Assembly (NCBI GenBank): GCA_023055355.1
Contig: JALJCS010000010.1
Coordinates: 25,435,001 to 25,499,000 of the forward strand
DNA length: 64,000 nucleotides
Source of the DNA: Agelaius tricolor
Lineage: Eukaryota; Chordata; Aves; Passeriformes; Icteridae
Direction: 5' to 3'
Below the pieces are notes generated by a model. The model saw nothing but the letters and a program-made list of their open reading frames with translations. It ran no database searches and was not told where the DNA came from. The position numbers and the translations under genes were made by a program. Below, in pieces: positions 12,901 to 27,900 of this stretch (positions are counted from its first letter, which is position 1; every line of letters begins with the position of its first letter).

Positions 12901-15900
12901 CAACCCAGCAGAGATGCTGTTTTGTACATACCACTTTTTTATTAATTCTGATACAGAGCTGTATCAGCCTGAGTGGTAGGCAAGCCCAGCAGCTTCTTGC
13001 TGCCTTCAACAGCTGCTTAGTTTGTCTTGCTGTTTTTATAGATTCCCCTCAGGCCCTTTCTTAGCATCAGCTACTTTGTTAAATCAAGAACTTGTCCTGT
13101 GTCTCAATTGAATTAGCTTTTGATAACTCTTCTGGACTTCTGTCATCATCCTGATCAGGTGTTGACAAGGGTGTGCCTTGTCTCAGTGTTGAATCACATT
13201 TTAAATTTTGCTTGTTGCTTTCTCCAGGCCTTGAGGTGTTTCTTACCACCTCCTGTGTAGGCTCATTAGCATGCAGAGCATTTCAAATTAGGCTATTTGA
13301 ATAAACATCCCGTGCCCTGCTTTACTAATTCCTGACTGAAATAGGTCACACCAGGCCCTGCTGAGCACCATGTTCTCCCAGTGCTTTGCAGGCACTGTGT
13401 GATGTTCATCATGCTCTGCCTGCTCAACCCAGCTCCCAAATTCATTAAGTGTCATGGTGTTTGCTGGAAAGCCTTCACCCTGCCAGGATACCTGGAGATT
13501 ATTGTTCTCTGGGCTGCTTGGCCAGGTGCAGCTCCCACCTTTCACTTTGATGTTTGCTTCTTAGTTTGTTTATCACAGAAGCAGCAGGAGGCAAAGATGT
13601 GCATCACAGTTCTGCATGGATTGCTTAATATTCTTGGATCACACCTATTGCTTACATCAACAGAATTTGCTATCTGAGTCTGTGCATCTCTACTGCTTTT
13701 TTTTTATCAAACTAGGCTTTCAGCCTAGAAATGAGTAAGGCAGGATAAATGAGTTATCATTTGTTTGCCATTCCTTGTTCCAGGCAGCTAACACAATAAT
13801 ACGTTTTAATAAAAAATAGTAAATCTGCTTTCAGCAGAGATGGGGTCACATCCAGACGTGTACCTTGCCAAAGAATTTGGGGAATTTGGGGGGTTTTAGA
13901 ACTCATTACTGCAACTGACAAAAATAGCTTCAAAGTCTGGCTCCCAATGTTCTTATGTTTGGGTGTTTTTTCTATGAACACTGCTTTAATAAATAAAATG
14001 TCAATTAGCATAGTTCAGATCACAGCTGCCAAATTCTCTTTTTAATGTACATTAATAAAAGCCAAAATACAATTGTTTATTGGGATGATGAGCTGCAGAG
14101 GAGCTTAGGTTCAGTTTCCAGACTTGCCACTATGTCTTTGAGCAGGCTCTGACCCATCAAAGACAGCTGAACTCAGGTGCAGTCATAGTGATGTTGGTAG
14201 AACACATCACTTGCCTTTTAGGTGAAGCATGCAGCTGAGTATCTCTGCTGAGTTAGGCCTACAAGCCCACTGCAGAGTGAGGACATAAGGATGCTTCCCT
14301 GGCTCCCAGGAGCTGTTCAGGGTAAAACCATGTATTCCTGGGGAAATGGTGTGTGTAGCTGGCTCATGGTCCCAACACTCCTTGCTCTGCCGGCCCTAAT
14401 CACGCTGTCAGTATCCAAGGTGACGGGTTAAATTGGCTGTTTCTGCTCACTGCTTTTTTCTTTCATTTGCAATGACTCCTGTGAACTACAAAGTGGGAAT
14501 GCTGTGAGAAAGGGAGCATCCTGCTGAGGAGGGTAAAAGAGTAATAGAAAATGCATTTGATTTCTATAATGTAATAACCAAGCAGTCTGGGTATCTCCTC
14601 ACTCCATCCCCTTCCATTACTGATCTGTTCTCAGGAGCTTCTTGCAGATTCTTTTGTTCCTCCTCCAGTTTTATCTGTGTTTCAGTGCCTGTGAGTTCTG
14701 GATGGGTATGGGATTATGGAAGCTGTTCAGTAGGGTTGGTGTGTCAGACATGTGTGAACATCTGCACAAAGTGGTTCCTTAGAGTTTGACTTGACAAGAT
14801 GACTGCTTAGCACCAGAGAGCTGCCTTTAAGCTCTGTCTGTTTGTCTTGTAGCCCACAGGCACCTCAGCCACAGGCTCCAGAGACTCCCTGGGCAGATGA
14901 AGAAAATGTAGTTTATCACCTGACTGATGAGGACTTCGACAAGTTTATAAAAGATCATTCATCTGTGCTAGTGATGTTCCATGCACCATGTGAGTTTGTT
15001 TTCTCTTCTGTACTCTGAGCCAAATGCCTGCTAATGAAATCAGTGATGTTTTTCCGTGGAAGTTTCACAGAACCATGAACTCAAAAGTCCAGGCTTTTCT
15101 TGTTTGTGATGATTGTTAAATACACAAGGCATGAAATGTTTGTGAGGTTGCTGGCTTCACATTTAGGATGGAGATGTGCCTCTGGAAAAGGGACACTTTG
15201 TAGGCTGAGTCAAAACATAACTGAGGAGTGTAATGCTGCTTAAATAGTCTGATTACTCATCACTTTACAGCATGATTTCCCATTTTCAACTTCTCTTCAG
15301 TATTGTTTGCTTTCAAAGCAGAACTCTGATTGATTGAGCAACTCAACTTGAGAACCCTGAGCTCCTGGGTTCTTGTCCATAGCTGCTGCTATGCCATTTT
15401 GAGCATTTTCACTCCTCTGCCATAGTTTCTCTGGCAATATAAGGGGTGATTGTCATTGTATATTGTGCTGAACTATGCCAAAACTAGGCCTAGTTTAGAA
15501 AGACCCCAGGTCTTTGATAACTAATGCAGAGTTGGTGGTGATACTGTGTATTGTTCTGCTGAAAATGGATTAAACTGATCTTTTTCATGACTTGAGGTTT
15601 TAGCTTGACAAATAAAATCAAGTGGGTTGCCTTCAGGAAGCTGAATGCCACACTGCCCTCCTGGATGCTGTTGGGTGGAAGAGTGCATTAAACTCTTAGT
15701 TCACTGTGGATATAACTTGTTTCAGCTGCCTATCTGGTTCTTCTAATTGTTTGTGTTTGTGATGGACAATTCAGGCTTGAATCTGCTACACTGTGTGACA
15801 CACAGCTTCTGTCTCCTCTTGCTGCTGTGCTGGCAGCAGTACTGGGTGAGATGTTCCTTTTCAAGTGCCTAGATTTAAAGGTTAGGACTCTGGAGGCAGA

Positions 15901-18900
15901 CTGTGTGCTGACAGCTGAGGGTCTTGGCACAGAGGCTGAAATCCTGCTTCCCTTTAAGCCAGCAGGAGTTAGCTCCAAAATACCTTTTTTGAAGGTCTGC
16001 TCATAAGACTCATTTGTAAAACATACCATAATGAATTTCCTCTGCCTGGTGAAATGTCTAAGAATTTGGTCCACTGGAGCAGGGGACTGACTGCTGTTCT
16101 GTCGCTGTGTTCCCTGGATTATTTGTACTAATGAAAGTGGGACCGGAGATGAGTGCCTGCTCTGAAACCCCAAACACAAGGAGCAGAACTGATGAGGCCT
16201 GCTCTGAAACCCCAAACACAAGGAGCAGAACTGCTGAGGCCTGCTTTGCTCAGGAGTTATCCTTCATTACCCAAATCCTTCCTTCCTTCCCCAGATTTCC
16301 CTGCACCCCGGTGTGCCAGTGACAGCAGGGGCTGCTGCTCCTCGGCAGCTGTGTGCTTGCTGAGCAGCTGCTGCCAGGCACAAATGGAACTCCTAAATTT
16401 CCCTCCTTTCCCTTTCCCTGCACAATGACATGGAAGAAGTGTCTGCTCTCTCTCAGCATGTTCACACTTAGTAGTACTTTAAAGCTTTGCCTTTTTTTGA
16501 GTTTGTAAATGGGCAAAGGAGTCTGGTCATGTATTCAGGAGGGAGAAGAAATCAACAGTTGGCCCTGCAAAACTTATTCCTTTAGGAAGCCAGATTAAAA
16601 ATAGATGAATACATATGACTGCAATCAAATTTTATAGGAAGTTCAAGTTAGTTTCAAATCTCAGTAGGATTCTGTTCATTTTTTAGTGTTTTTTCAGTAT
16701 TTTCAAGAACACAGGTAACACAGTTTTAGGAGTAACAATATTGCATTACCTGTTTTGAGAGCAGGGGTGCTTCCAGACAGAAATGTTTTGTACTAAGGGG
16801 CATTCTCTACCAGCGGTGCTTTGGCAAATGCTGTTATGAAAGTAAATCAAATGCTTTAATTGGGCTGTCACAATCTTCTGATAACATTTTCCAGCTGCTC
16901 AGAATTGGGGATGAAGAGTGTTCCTTGCCAAAACAACTCCATTTTAAATGCAACTTGAATATTTGGGGCATTTTATTTACATTCAGGTGGTAATGGCAAT
17001 ACGTGCAGAATCCAGCTCGTACACGTGTAAAAGATGTGTGTTGGTAAGAATCCTCTCTGAGCATCCTCAGCAGGGAGTATGAGGCTTGCAAACTAATTAA
17101 TGACAGACAACTATCATAAACAGTTATCTCCATGATTAAAAGCTCTTCTCTTAGCACTTCTTAAATGTGCTAATGGTGTCACCTTATGAATATTAGGAGA
17201 TAAATTATTCCAGTAAGAAGTGGCAAAACCAGTGAGCATCTTAATTATTTTAACCTTGGTAGCTCAGGCTGAGGAAGTTTTTTTTAAAAATGTATTAATA
17301 AAAAAAAGTTGAAACATCTATAAAATAAGCTCATAACACAGGATATATTTCTGTGTAACTAAGAGTAATCAAGGGGATTTCAGCACTGGCCTGGAATTAG
17401 CAAGTACTTAAACTCCTATGTCACCACGCAGCATACACGTGACTTGGAGTTTTTCTGGCACACTATTGTGGTTTAGCCTCAGCCACAGCTCAGCCCCACA
17501 CAGCTGCTCCATCATGGTGGGATGGGGGAGAGTTTGAAAGGTAAAGCCAAGAAAAGTCATGGGTTTGTAAGGTAATTTAATAAGAAAAGCAAAAGCCATG
17601 TACAGGCAAACCAAAACAAGGAATTTGTTTACTACTTTGCATTGACTGGCAGGTGCTTGACCATTCCCAGGAGAGCTTTATCACGCATAATGCTGAACTT
17701 GGGAAGACAAACTCCATCACTCCAAATGTCCCCCCCTCCCCTTTCCCTAGTTCTGTATGCTGAGCATGACAGCATATGGTCTGGGATATCCCTGTGGTCA
17801 TTTGGGGTCAGCTGTCCTGGCTGTGTCCCCTGACATCTTCTTGTGTACCCCAGCCTCCTTGTGGTGGGATGGGGTGAGGAGCAGAAGAGGTCTGGATTCT
17901 GTAAGGCGTGCTCATCAATCGCTAAAACATCCCTGAGTTATCAACACTGTTCCCAGCAGAAATCCAACTCATGGCTCAATACCAGCTACTGTGAAGAAAA
18001 TGAGCTCTATCTCAGCCCAAACCATCTCACATACACGAGGAGCTGTTTTACTAGAAGAGAATTATTTCAGTGATGCTTTAATTGCATATTCAGATGACCA
18101 ATGCATTTATAGTGTGTAGTATGAAAAGACATGTGGGGAATTGGCAGCATTTTATCTGCCCCCTGCCCCCAGTGCTGAAGATAGAGCTGAACCAAACACA
18201 TCCCAGGTAAACACCTGTGAACTGCACCATTAGGCACTGTGATGGATGTGGCCACTTGGGTCTCCATGCCTGTGGCTATTGATGATCATCCCTGAGGACC
18301 ACACTGTAATTATTTACAATCAGGTGCACTAACTAGCCCAAGGACATGGCAGCATTTTAAGTGCTGCCTAGCATAACTAAGTTCAAGGAGAGCAGCTAGT
18401 GTGTTTGAAACACATCAGGAAGGTCTGCAGCATGCAACTTGCACCTCTTGGGATCAGAGACACCATCCCTTTTGTGCAGTAATTTATCACAACCATTAAA
18501 CAGAAGATGTGCTGCTGCAGGTCATTACTGCCAGCCCTGAGTGACATGGGTGAGTGTGGGTGGGCAGGATGAGTTCATCCTGCTTTCCTTTCACAGGTCA
18601 CTGGGGACACAGAGCAGGATTTCTAACCTTCTCAAACTCCTTTGTAAAGCCCTTAAGAGGATGTTCAATAAATCTGAATGTTTAGCATAGGTAAACAGTG
18701 ACCCAGCCAGTCAGGCTCTGAAGGCACTGTCCTCCCCAGCCATCTGTGAAGGGTGTGCAGTCTTGTGCTCCTTATTTTTGCTGAAATTTCATAATTTCTG
18801 GTGGTAAGCTTAGTGTTATCCTGGATATATCCAGACTGGAGTCTTGCAGACATCTGAAGTGTTTTTTCAATGTGTTGTTGTACCCAAAAACTGGGTTCTT

Positions 18901-21900
18901 GTGCACTGTACAAAAGAACAAAGAAAGGGCCCTCTCTCCCAAAGGATTTGGCATTTTCATTTGGGTTGATCATATTTGGTAACTTGAGATAGCAGTTATG
19001 TTAGTGGGCCTATTTCTGAATCTATAACAAAGGATTTATTGCACCAACCAAAGTCATTTCTGTATTATAACATAACTAAAGGCACCATTGCTGCTTATGA
19101 TAAGCTTATGCTAGCAATGAGAATAATGATTCCATGTCTGTATGTGCTTCTTGATATCTGTGCCTACAGCTGATCAATTTATTTAGATGCCCAAGATGAC
19201 AGCTGGGTTCTGAATGTCTCTAAATATGGGTTATGCTGCCAGTCAAGTGTTGTTAAATGTTTTAGTGCTTTAGTGTCATGGGGACTAGCTGGGATTTAAA
19301 ATGCTCCTGAGTCCCATGATTGTGAAAAAAAAGCCCTGTTTGTGTTTTCAGTTTCCTCATCAAACTGTTTGCTGAGTCCAATGCAATTTTAAAAATAATT
19401 CTGTCCAAAATATTTGCCAAATTAGTGAGGATTGCAGTCTTTCTGACTGTGTTTTGTTGAAAGAATAAAACCCCTACACATTTATCCTTTCTACATTTTT
19501 CCTCAGCATTTTTCTCCAAATCACATCTCAGCCACTAAATAAACCCAGCCAAGTCACTGATAAGTCAATTCAAATGCCACTGAAAGGTGTTCAAAGTCCA
19601 GGATTGAAATTCAAGTCAACTCAGAAATGTTTTCTGGAAGTGTCTGCTGTTCACACACAGGAGTTACTTTTCATTATGTTTTGTTAACACAAGTGACACT
19701 GCTAATGTTTTAAAGGATACCTGTTCTTGCAGCCTCAGGCAGAATAATGTCCTGGTGCCACTGTGAGCTGTAGCCTGCCCCTGTACCTTCAGCAGGCATG
19801 GATCTGAGGAGTCTCTGGTGCTGGCTGGTGGTTGTAGTCAGTCACCCCTGATGTTTGCTTGGGCCTGCTTTGCCCTCTCTCATTCCCCGTCAGCCAGAGC
19901 AAAGTTTGTGGTCCAATACTGATTCCAGAGGTAACAAACAAAGGATAAAAAAGTGCTTTGGCTGTACTGTTAGTGTGAGTGTGCATATGCTTTTTATAAA
20001 GGATTAAACTATTAAAATGTTTTCCTGCAACATTTCTTCCTTGTATGTGAGCTTAAATTCAGGTTAAACCTGTGTTCTTCCCAGTCCCCTTCATAGGGCT
20101 CCTTCAGAGACTATATAAGCTGATTGCAGGGTTTGTAGTAGGAAAAAAGTCAATATCCTTAGTAGTATATTGGAGCCATTGTGGTTTTTCCTCCATTGAT
20201 AAAGAGGGAAAGCAGGGATAATGCAGCCTAACAGACCTTTGCTTGCTTCCTCCCATGGAAGGGAGTGCAAAAATAAACCTTGAAATGATAAGGTGCACCA
20301 CAGTTTTCATGTGTTGTTGAAATGTCCATGAAATTCCTTTCCTGTCCTTGGCTATTTTCTCTACCTTTATAAACCAACCCAATAAATTATGCAGTTGCTG
20401 CTTTCCAAAGTCAGCTATTTAGCTGTTCAGGTTTTTAATTGCACAGGGAGTGGTTTTATCAATTTGGCTTTGAAAAACAGCTTTTCTCACCCTTCACTCC
20501 TTCCCTCCTCCCTCCGAGTGCATTTAAACCCAAAGTTTTAAGTGACTTTGTGAACTCATTATTAAGAATCCCAACCAATTAGCCCAGTACAAGAAGGCCT
20601 CAGCTTCTAACCAAGTAGTGAACTTGTCTCTCTCCCTGCCAGCTCACCATCACTGGTTTCAGTGGCCTTGTTTTTGTTTCTTACTGCTGCATGTGGTGAG
20701 ACTGGGATGTAGGAATCCATTGCTCGCTTTAAATATGAAGCAAAGTGAACCCAAAATGTGTGCACAAAATCAAATCTATTTCTTCAAACCATGTTTTACG
20801 ACTATAAATAAATAAGTCTCCCTTTCAGACCCCCACTGGTTCCTTGTGAAAGCAAGCTATGTTGCTGTGAGCTCTAATTGGGATGTCTGTTGGCAGCATC
20901 AACAGAAAGGCCACGAGTTGAAAAGGCTGAAGAATAATCTACTCTGCAGCCTGAAAAAAATGGCCTTTCTGGCATAGGTCAGCAGCAGGCTAACATTGGC
21001 AGCCTGTGATAAATAAAGAAATTATATTATTTATAAATAAATAAAGTTTCTCCATGCTAATTCATGATTCAATCATAGATTTTTTTTTAAATGTCAACCA
21101 ACGCAGTTGTCTCCTTAGAGGTTAAAGGCCTGTGGGTTATCCAGGCATCCAGCAGCACTGAATTATGGATGGAAAGATCCTTTAATTTTCATTTGTTCCT
21201 GTCATTTATGACATTTGTGATTTTCAAAATAAAATGTTGGTTGTTTTCAGTGGGTACTTTGGCATCTGCCTTCAGATGTAGCGCCTCTGGGATAAAGGCA
21301 GACAGTGGGTGCTTAGAAGCTGATTTTGATGCACCTCTGCAAGTCTGGATTACTGGAAGTTTTTGGTGTGTAAGGCAGGTTGTACATCTGGAACCTGGTC
21401 AGATGCCATACGCCCATGATGCAGGTGCATGTACTAGCCCATAGGGAGCTACACAAGGAGACATTTGTGTGTCAGGGTGCCTGCTGTGGGCCACCAGACC
21501 CTGTGAACATATTCTTGTTTCAGAATAATTAGAGAAAGCTTTGAACAAGTCACACTTTCTGGACTGTTCTGTGGCTCACAGGCAGTGCCTGCCTCTGGTG
21601 GGATTTTGGTGGAGCAATGCAGATGTCAGGGTGGGCTGTTGCAGTGCCCACATCACTGAAAACTGAATTGTTGTGTAAGGGCACTTGGATGATGAATGTT
21701 GCTGTTTAGGAGTCTGGACAGATTGTTGAAGAGAAAAGATGTGCTTCAGTTTTAGAATAGTGTTTCCTGACTCTATGTCCCATAGGCTCCTAATTCTAAT
21801 GTTGCCTCAGTGTATTTTTAATGGGATGTATAATAAAATGCTTCCCTGTACAAGCATAAATTGTGCCAACTTTCTGTGCACTGCATGCACGTGCTTCTCA

Positions 21901-24900
21901 GTTGAACATTCATGGCAGGCTTCTGGAGCAGATACATTCTTCACGTAAACCAGTTAGAAATTGGTGCATTCTTGGCTTCAGAATCTGCTTCCACTGAGAT
22001 GAGCAAGTCCTGACTGTTGATTTCACAGAGAGGAGGTCAGGAACATTTAGACTGGGCTCTTCATTATTAACAAGCATGGAAGTCTACAACAAGATGTTGC
22101 TTGATACTACATATATTTGAATATCACCAAAAATCTTAAGCAGTGTAAACAGTTCAGCGTAAGTGACCTGCCAGTGCAGAGATCTGTCTCATTAAACTAA
22201 TCACAGAAATTATTTTCAGGGAGATTTAATCACACATTAAAATAGAAGTACTTGGAAAGGCAGCAAACCAGGAAAATTAAGAACCTGGCATGGATTTTTC
22301 CTTTAATGACAATACCACTCATGTTTCTCAAGGATCTAAAAATAAAAATCAATATGAGTTTTTAGTGGTACTTAATATAAATGGGAATGTGAAGAATATA
22401 AGAATCCTGACAATTGTCTTGTGCAGTAAAACTTGATAGGATACTTAATGGAAGGGGTGAAGACAGTAATGACTGATACCATTGTCTCTTTTTGTCAGTC
22501 TTCTGATACTGGAGCACACAGTTCGTATGGGATTTTTGTCTCTTTGAAGCAGTTTGTGCTCTTTGAGCAGGGTATGGTCATAAAAAAGGATGATCTAGTG
22601 ATAAAAGCAATAGCCTTGGCCTGGAGATGTGAAAGTTTAGTTCTTGCTTTGCTTTGCTTTGATTTGTACAGTCACGGCCCAAGTCACTAAATATTTGTCG
22701 GTTTCCAACCTGTGAAGTGGAGATAACATTTCACCTTGCGTGGGAGTTTTATCTAGCAAGCCATGGCCAGACTGAAAGCTGCTCCAGTATTGCAGGAATT
22801 GAGATATGGAAGGTGTATGAGCTCTGCACAGTCTTGATTAACATGAAGGAAGTAGGATTTTGCATTTGGTGTTCTCTGGATTGTGGCAGACATCAGTTTT
22901 TGGCCCCCCAGTTTAGGAAACCCCATCTGCCACTTGGTGAGCACAGAGCTCAGACAAGATTATCGTGGCTGGAGCTGATCACTCACAACCTGGTTGTAGC
23001 TCATGCCAGGACTAAAAGGGAGGAGGCTTGGCTTGCTCTGGTTCAGCATCACAACAGGGAGAGTGGCAGACGTGGGGTGTTTTGGGCTGCTCTGCCTTTG
23101 GGCTGGATCTCAACTTGCTCTGTGGCATGGCGCTGTTCTGGGGACACGGCGTGTACATTGAATAACTTACTTGGTAGCAGTTGTGGGTGTTGAGCAGAAT
23201 GCAGGCTAGAAGTAAAGGAAGAAGGAAAGGAAACAAAATGTGGATATTTGGGGGTTGTGAAATTTGGGAGGTTTGTTCAAAATGCATTGCTGTATGCTCA
23301 CCTCCGATTGGGAGCAATTACTTTCTCTATTAAAGAAGACATTTTCAAAGGCTATACCAATCAGAAAAAAAGCTTCATGTGAATGTGTGGCAGGTGGTGT
23401 GAAGGGAACATTAGTTTCTTTGGGGATTTGCTGCCTCATTTCTCACATTACTATTGCCTTCCCTCTCTCCTAACGAGTCCTTACCGACTGACTCAGCCTA
23501 TGACACAGGAGTAGCTGCCAGAGCACCAAGGAGCAGCTGAGGGGTGACAGCTGAAGAGAGACTGGCCTCATTTTCTGGGTATTTGTTGTAGGTTATTTAG
23601 ATGTTCAGAGGAGTCTTTTAGAGGACTTAGGTAATTTTAGCTGTTAAAAATCCACATTTGAGTGTGTGAATTGGATGGCTGTCCTCCTGGCAAGCTTGAC
23701 CCCAGTGTACATATAAGCCCTTAATGCTCTTGTGGTGAGTTCTGATAAGAGTGAAACATAACTTATTTTTCTAGGTCTCTAATGATGGTGTAACAGTAGG
23801 AATTAGCTTTAAGAATTAGACTCCAGGTTTATTTTTTCTGAAATAAATTAATTTCCTTGCTTGGATAAGCTCAATATACTGTGCAGGGCTCTCATTTGGA
23901 AAATGCCTTATAGTATCTTGGCCACTTCAGTTATTACCAGTGGAGTTTTCATCGTCAAGTTTATCTTTCTAAATACTTTATGGCTTCAGCTTTTATTCTG
24001 TGAAAGGTAGAGAACTTACATAAAGGGCAAATAGTGAACGGAGACACCTAGAGTCTGCCTGTCTGCTCCTGCTTGCCTGTCTGTCTGCTCCTTGTGCCCC
24101 TTCAGAAGGTGAGTAGGCAAGTGATGCCTAATACATGCAGTGTATTTTTAATAATATATTATATATGAATTCATTGTTTGGACACTGAAGCATTGTGCTG
24201 ATGGTGGAGCTGTGTCTTCTGGGCTTCTGACTGCTTGTGCTTGGCAACTGTGACAGCACTCTTCTCCTAAATAGGTGACTAGATCTCAACTGGTAGCCAC
24301 TTCTGCTGTGACTTTGGACAAAAACTGTGCATTCTGTATAGTATCTCTTCTTGATACTTGACTTTTCCATCTATCTTCACAGTAATATTCAATGTCACCA
24401 TTCCTTTTAATGCCCCTGTCCCCTGAGCTGAAGTTCATTGGGATTTACCTTTCTTAGGAAGATCCCTTTGCATGGCATCCATTTTGCTGATGTCTTACAA
24501 ATTGCATCCTAGGAAATAATTCATGGGTTATGCTGTTTTTGTGAGCTGAACATTCAAAGCTCTTTCATCTCACCTGTGTTCTCTGGCATTTTCATTGCTT
24601 AATCCATAGCATAAAGTCTTCCATAGTGGGGTAAGTGTGTGGGGAAAACCAGTGCAACTTCTCTTTCCTCCTCAAGGTAAAATTTTGTTGTTCACCTGGC
24701 AATGGAGAAGGGGGTGAAACTTTTTAGGATGTTAAATAAATCTGGCTTAATTGAGAAGGAAACCTTCTGGTGGTATTTTTCATAAGCTCTCAACAATTTC
24801 ACCTTAAGGCAACCGTGCTGTTGTCTCACTTTTCAATAGGGGAAGATTAATTTTCAACACCTACTCGGGGCCACGTTCCTCAGAGCTGGTGTAGGAAGTG

Positions 24901-27900
24901 TAATTCATATCTCCCAATGCCAGCTGATCCACCTTCCTTCACTTCTTTTCCCTCCCAAGAGGGATGGTAGGAGGCACCATCATCTCCCAACACTGATTTC
25001 TACCAGTTGCACCACAGTCTTGAGTGAGAGGAAATATATATGCAGTTTTAGGAAATACATGCAGTGTAATCTCCAATAGCCAGAAGCTGAAACCACCTTT
25101 GGAATGAAAATAAGGAGCCATGTGATTTTTTGTTTTAGTTTATTTTACATAAAGATGATGATCAACTTTGAGGTTGTTCCTGGATGTGTGCTGGACTCTG
25201 TGCTGTGCAGATGGGGTATATTTTTTTCAAAGGCTGCTTTCAGGAGTCCAGCTCAGCCACGACCCCCTGTGAGCTCAGAAGCAGAGAGTTCACACTGAGG
25301 GCATGATGGAGCAGAAATCTCTCTTCCTGCCTGACTCCCAGGAATCCCTGGGAGGCAGCAGCCTCTGGCTGATGCTAGCCATGGAGAATATTCACCCTTT
25401 ACCCTGAGCCTGAGTCAGAAGACACACTCCAGTGTTACCAGAAATAAAGGCAGAAGTGTGTGTGTGCAGTTCACCAGAGCTGCTGCCTTTTAAGTCCCAT
25501 GCAGGCAGCCTGCAGCACTCACTCCATCTTTGCCCCTTGTGCTGAGCCTTCTCTTCCCAAGGGCTGTTGCTGGCTAAAGGTGGCCCTTCTGCCAGAGCTG
25601 TGAATGTGGCACAGATGCAGACAGTGTTCCTGGAGGATGTGTTTAGTTAAGCTCTCTTCCCAGTTTGATCTGATTTATGTAATGCATCTATCTTTTTTAA
25701 AAATAAGTAAATAGTTTTAACTCATACTACAACTGTCTAAAACTGCTATGATTCTTCTCCTGAGCAGTTTCAGTGATGCTGGGAGGGAAGAAATTATGCC
25801 ACTATAGAAAAGCCAAGATGGTGTCTGGGTTTGGGTCACTACCACCTCAACAAGTCATACGGACAGAAAGTGTGACCAATTTGTAATAATTTTGTGCCCT
25901 AACTTCACACTGAAGGGCTCCTGGAAGCAGGCAGAGACTTTCTTCTGTGTGGCCATGCTGGGATTGGATTTGCACAGCTCATTGCACGCACAGATTGCCT
26001 GCACTCTGAGTTCATGGCAGTGCCATGAGATGGTGATGATGGCGGGGCCGAGCCGCTGCAGTGCTCCGGGATGAGCTGTGCAGCCCACGCAGCCGCCGCC
26101 TTCGGCTGCAGCCGCAGCAGCCCTGACTGCAGTAATCCAAACTGCTTAAGTATTTTCCTTCTAATGCTGCATTTCCAGTTCCTCAGAGTCTTTTCCAGAC
26201 TGACCTTTCATAGGCTTTGTCTTTTGTAAAGCCATAAAGCTGTTTGCTTGTCACTGATCTCTAAGCGGTGTAATGACTGGTGGAATCAAACCTGCCTTTA
26301 AAAATACAGTATTGGGGGGAGGTGTGTCTGGATTTGTGTATGTGTGCAACATTTCTAGCTGTTGGAAATTTGAATTCAATATCATGTTAAAGATATTGAA
26401 GATGCGCCTTTTGTAAGAAAACGTCAAGTCTTGAAACATCCTTGTCTTTAAGTATCTGGAATTTTACCTGGGTGTGCAGTGCTGCTGGTAAGAAGATGAA
26501 TGGTTTGGTGGGAGTAAGTACCCAGAGGGAAAAGGTTGTGCAAAATTCTTTGAGCTCCTGATCCTTCCTACCTTCCTAAGGTGATTCCTCTCTTTTTTTG
26601 GTTTGGGTTTTTGTAGGGTTTTTTTTGGGTTTTTTTTTTTTTTTTGGTTTGGTTTTTTGTTTGTTTGGTTGTTTTGTTTTTTTTTAATGCATGTAGATCG
26701 TGGCATGGCCTGACTGCTCTGACCATTGTGACTATTAAGTGAACATGCAACCAACACGATTGCAAATTCATACCTGTGATTACGGGGAGAAACAGCTGCT
26801 TTTGTCATCCTTCCTCCCTGCCAAATTTGTGGATGATTTTCCATCAGATGTCTGCAATGCAGATGGCTAAATTATGCAAGGGAGTCTGCAGCTGTTGTAG
26901 TTTATGCTCTCCTACACCGGTGAAGGAACTGTAAACTGACTCATGTCAGACCTGAGAGATCCTCTATTGCATGATGTATGTTACAGCCTTCCATGGCAGA
27001 AGAGAATACATTTGTGTTCTTGCATGGGTGATAAGAGGGCTGGGATTTGTGTGTCCTTGCTGTGGCTGCAAGGACTGTGTCTTCCCTGCTCCATGTAGGT
27101 ACTCCTATGTTCATATGTAGGGATGAGAGTTCAAAGTTAACAATATTAACTTGTAAGAACTGGCTATTCTGCTGTTTTCAGAGGTCACTGTTCTTCTGGG
27201 ATTAAAAATAGAGAAACCAATGGTGTTATCCCCAGGTGTTAAATGTTTAAAGAATGAAGGTACATCTGAATTTTTTTACTTCTTTTTTTCCTTTTTTTGA
27301 AGTTGTCTGTAAATCTTCTATGAGTGTATTCTGAACTGCCAGTGGCCCACTTACTGAAAGCAGGACATGTTTTGTGCTTCAAATTCATTTTCTCGTCAGG
27401 CTAATGGAGGTATTTTTGGTGTGCAGCTATAGATGGATATAGAGCTGGCATTATACAATAAATAGCTGGTACATGATAACAGTATTCGTGCAGTCTGTTG
27501 ATGACAGAAATGTAATGATTCTTTAAAATCTTTATTTGCAATTTAGTTTACCTCTAGGGTTCTTGATGTCAGAAATAGCTTCTTCACAACTGCCTGGATG
27601 TTGTCTTTTATCTCTTGCTTGTCACGCACACTTCAGATCCTCAGACAATGTTATCTTGAGATGAGAGGACATGGCTAAAAGCATGGCATTTATTTATATA
27701 GTCATAATAACCTGAAAGAAGCAAACAGTGAATGACAGAGAGAAACAGATTTATATTCTTGAGACATCACTAAGACAGCATATGCAGAAGCTTAGCTGGA
27801 GCTGCTTAGCTGGTTTTCTGCCTGTAAATCTTGGTTTTAGCAGTAGAAGTACTTGTATTAGTTCATTTCTGAAAAGGTTTGGAGCAACCGTGCTGAGAGT

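Noticed and set aside
14085..14190. MIR-like SINE
   Set aside because: Only a few scattered words agree (GGTTCAGTTTCC, GCCACTATG); too weak to annotate.
15730..16221. 163-codon open frame on the minus strand
   Set aside because: Its start is made of the translated 42-bp tandem repeat, and the rest has no family motif.
22717..23193. 158-codon open frame on the plus strand
   Set aside because: No homology recognised, intronic, and its start overlaps the MIR-like relic.
26464..26844. Lys/Gln/Asn-rich frame on the minus strand
   Set aside because: It translates the T/G-rich low-complexity tract.
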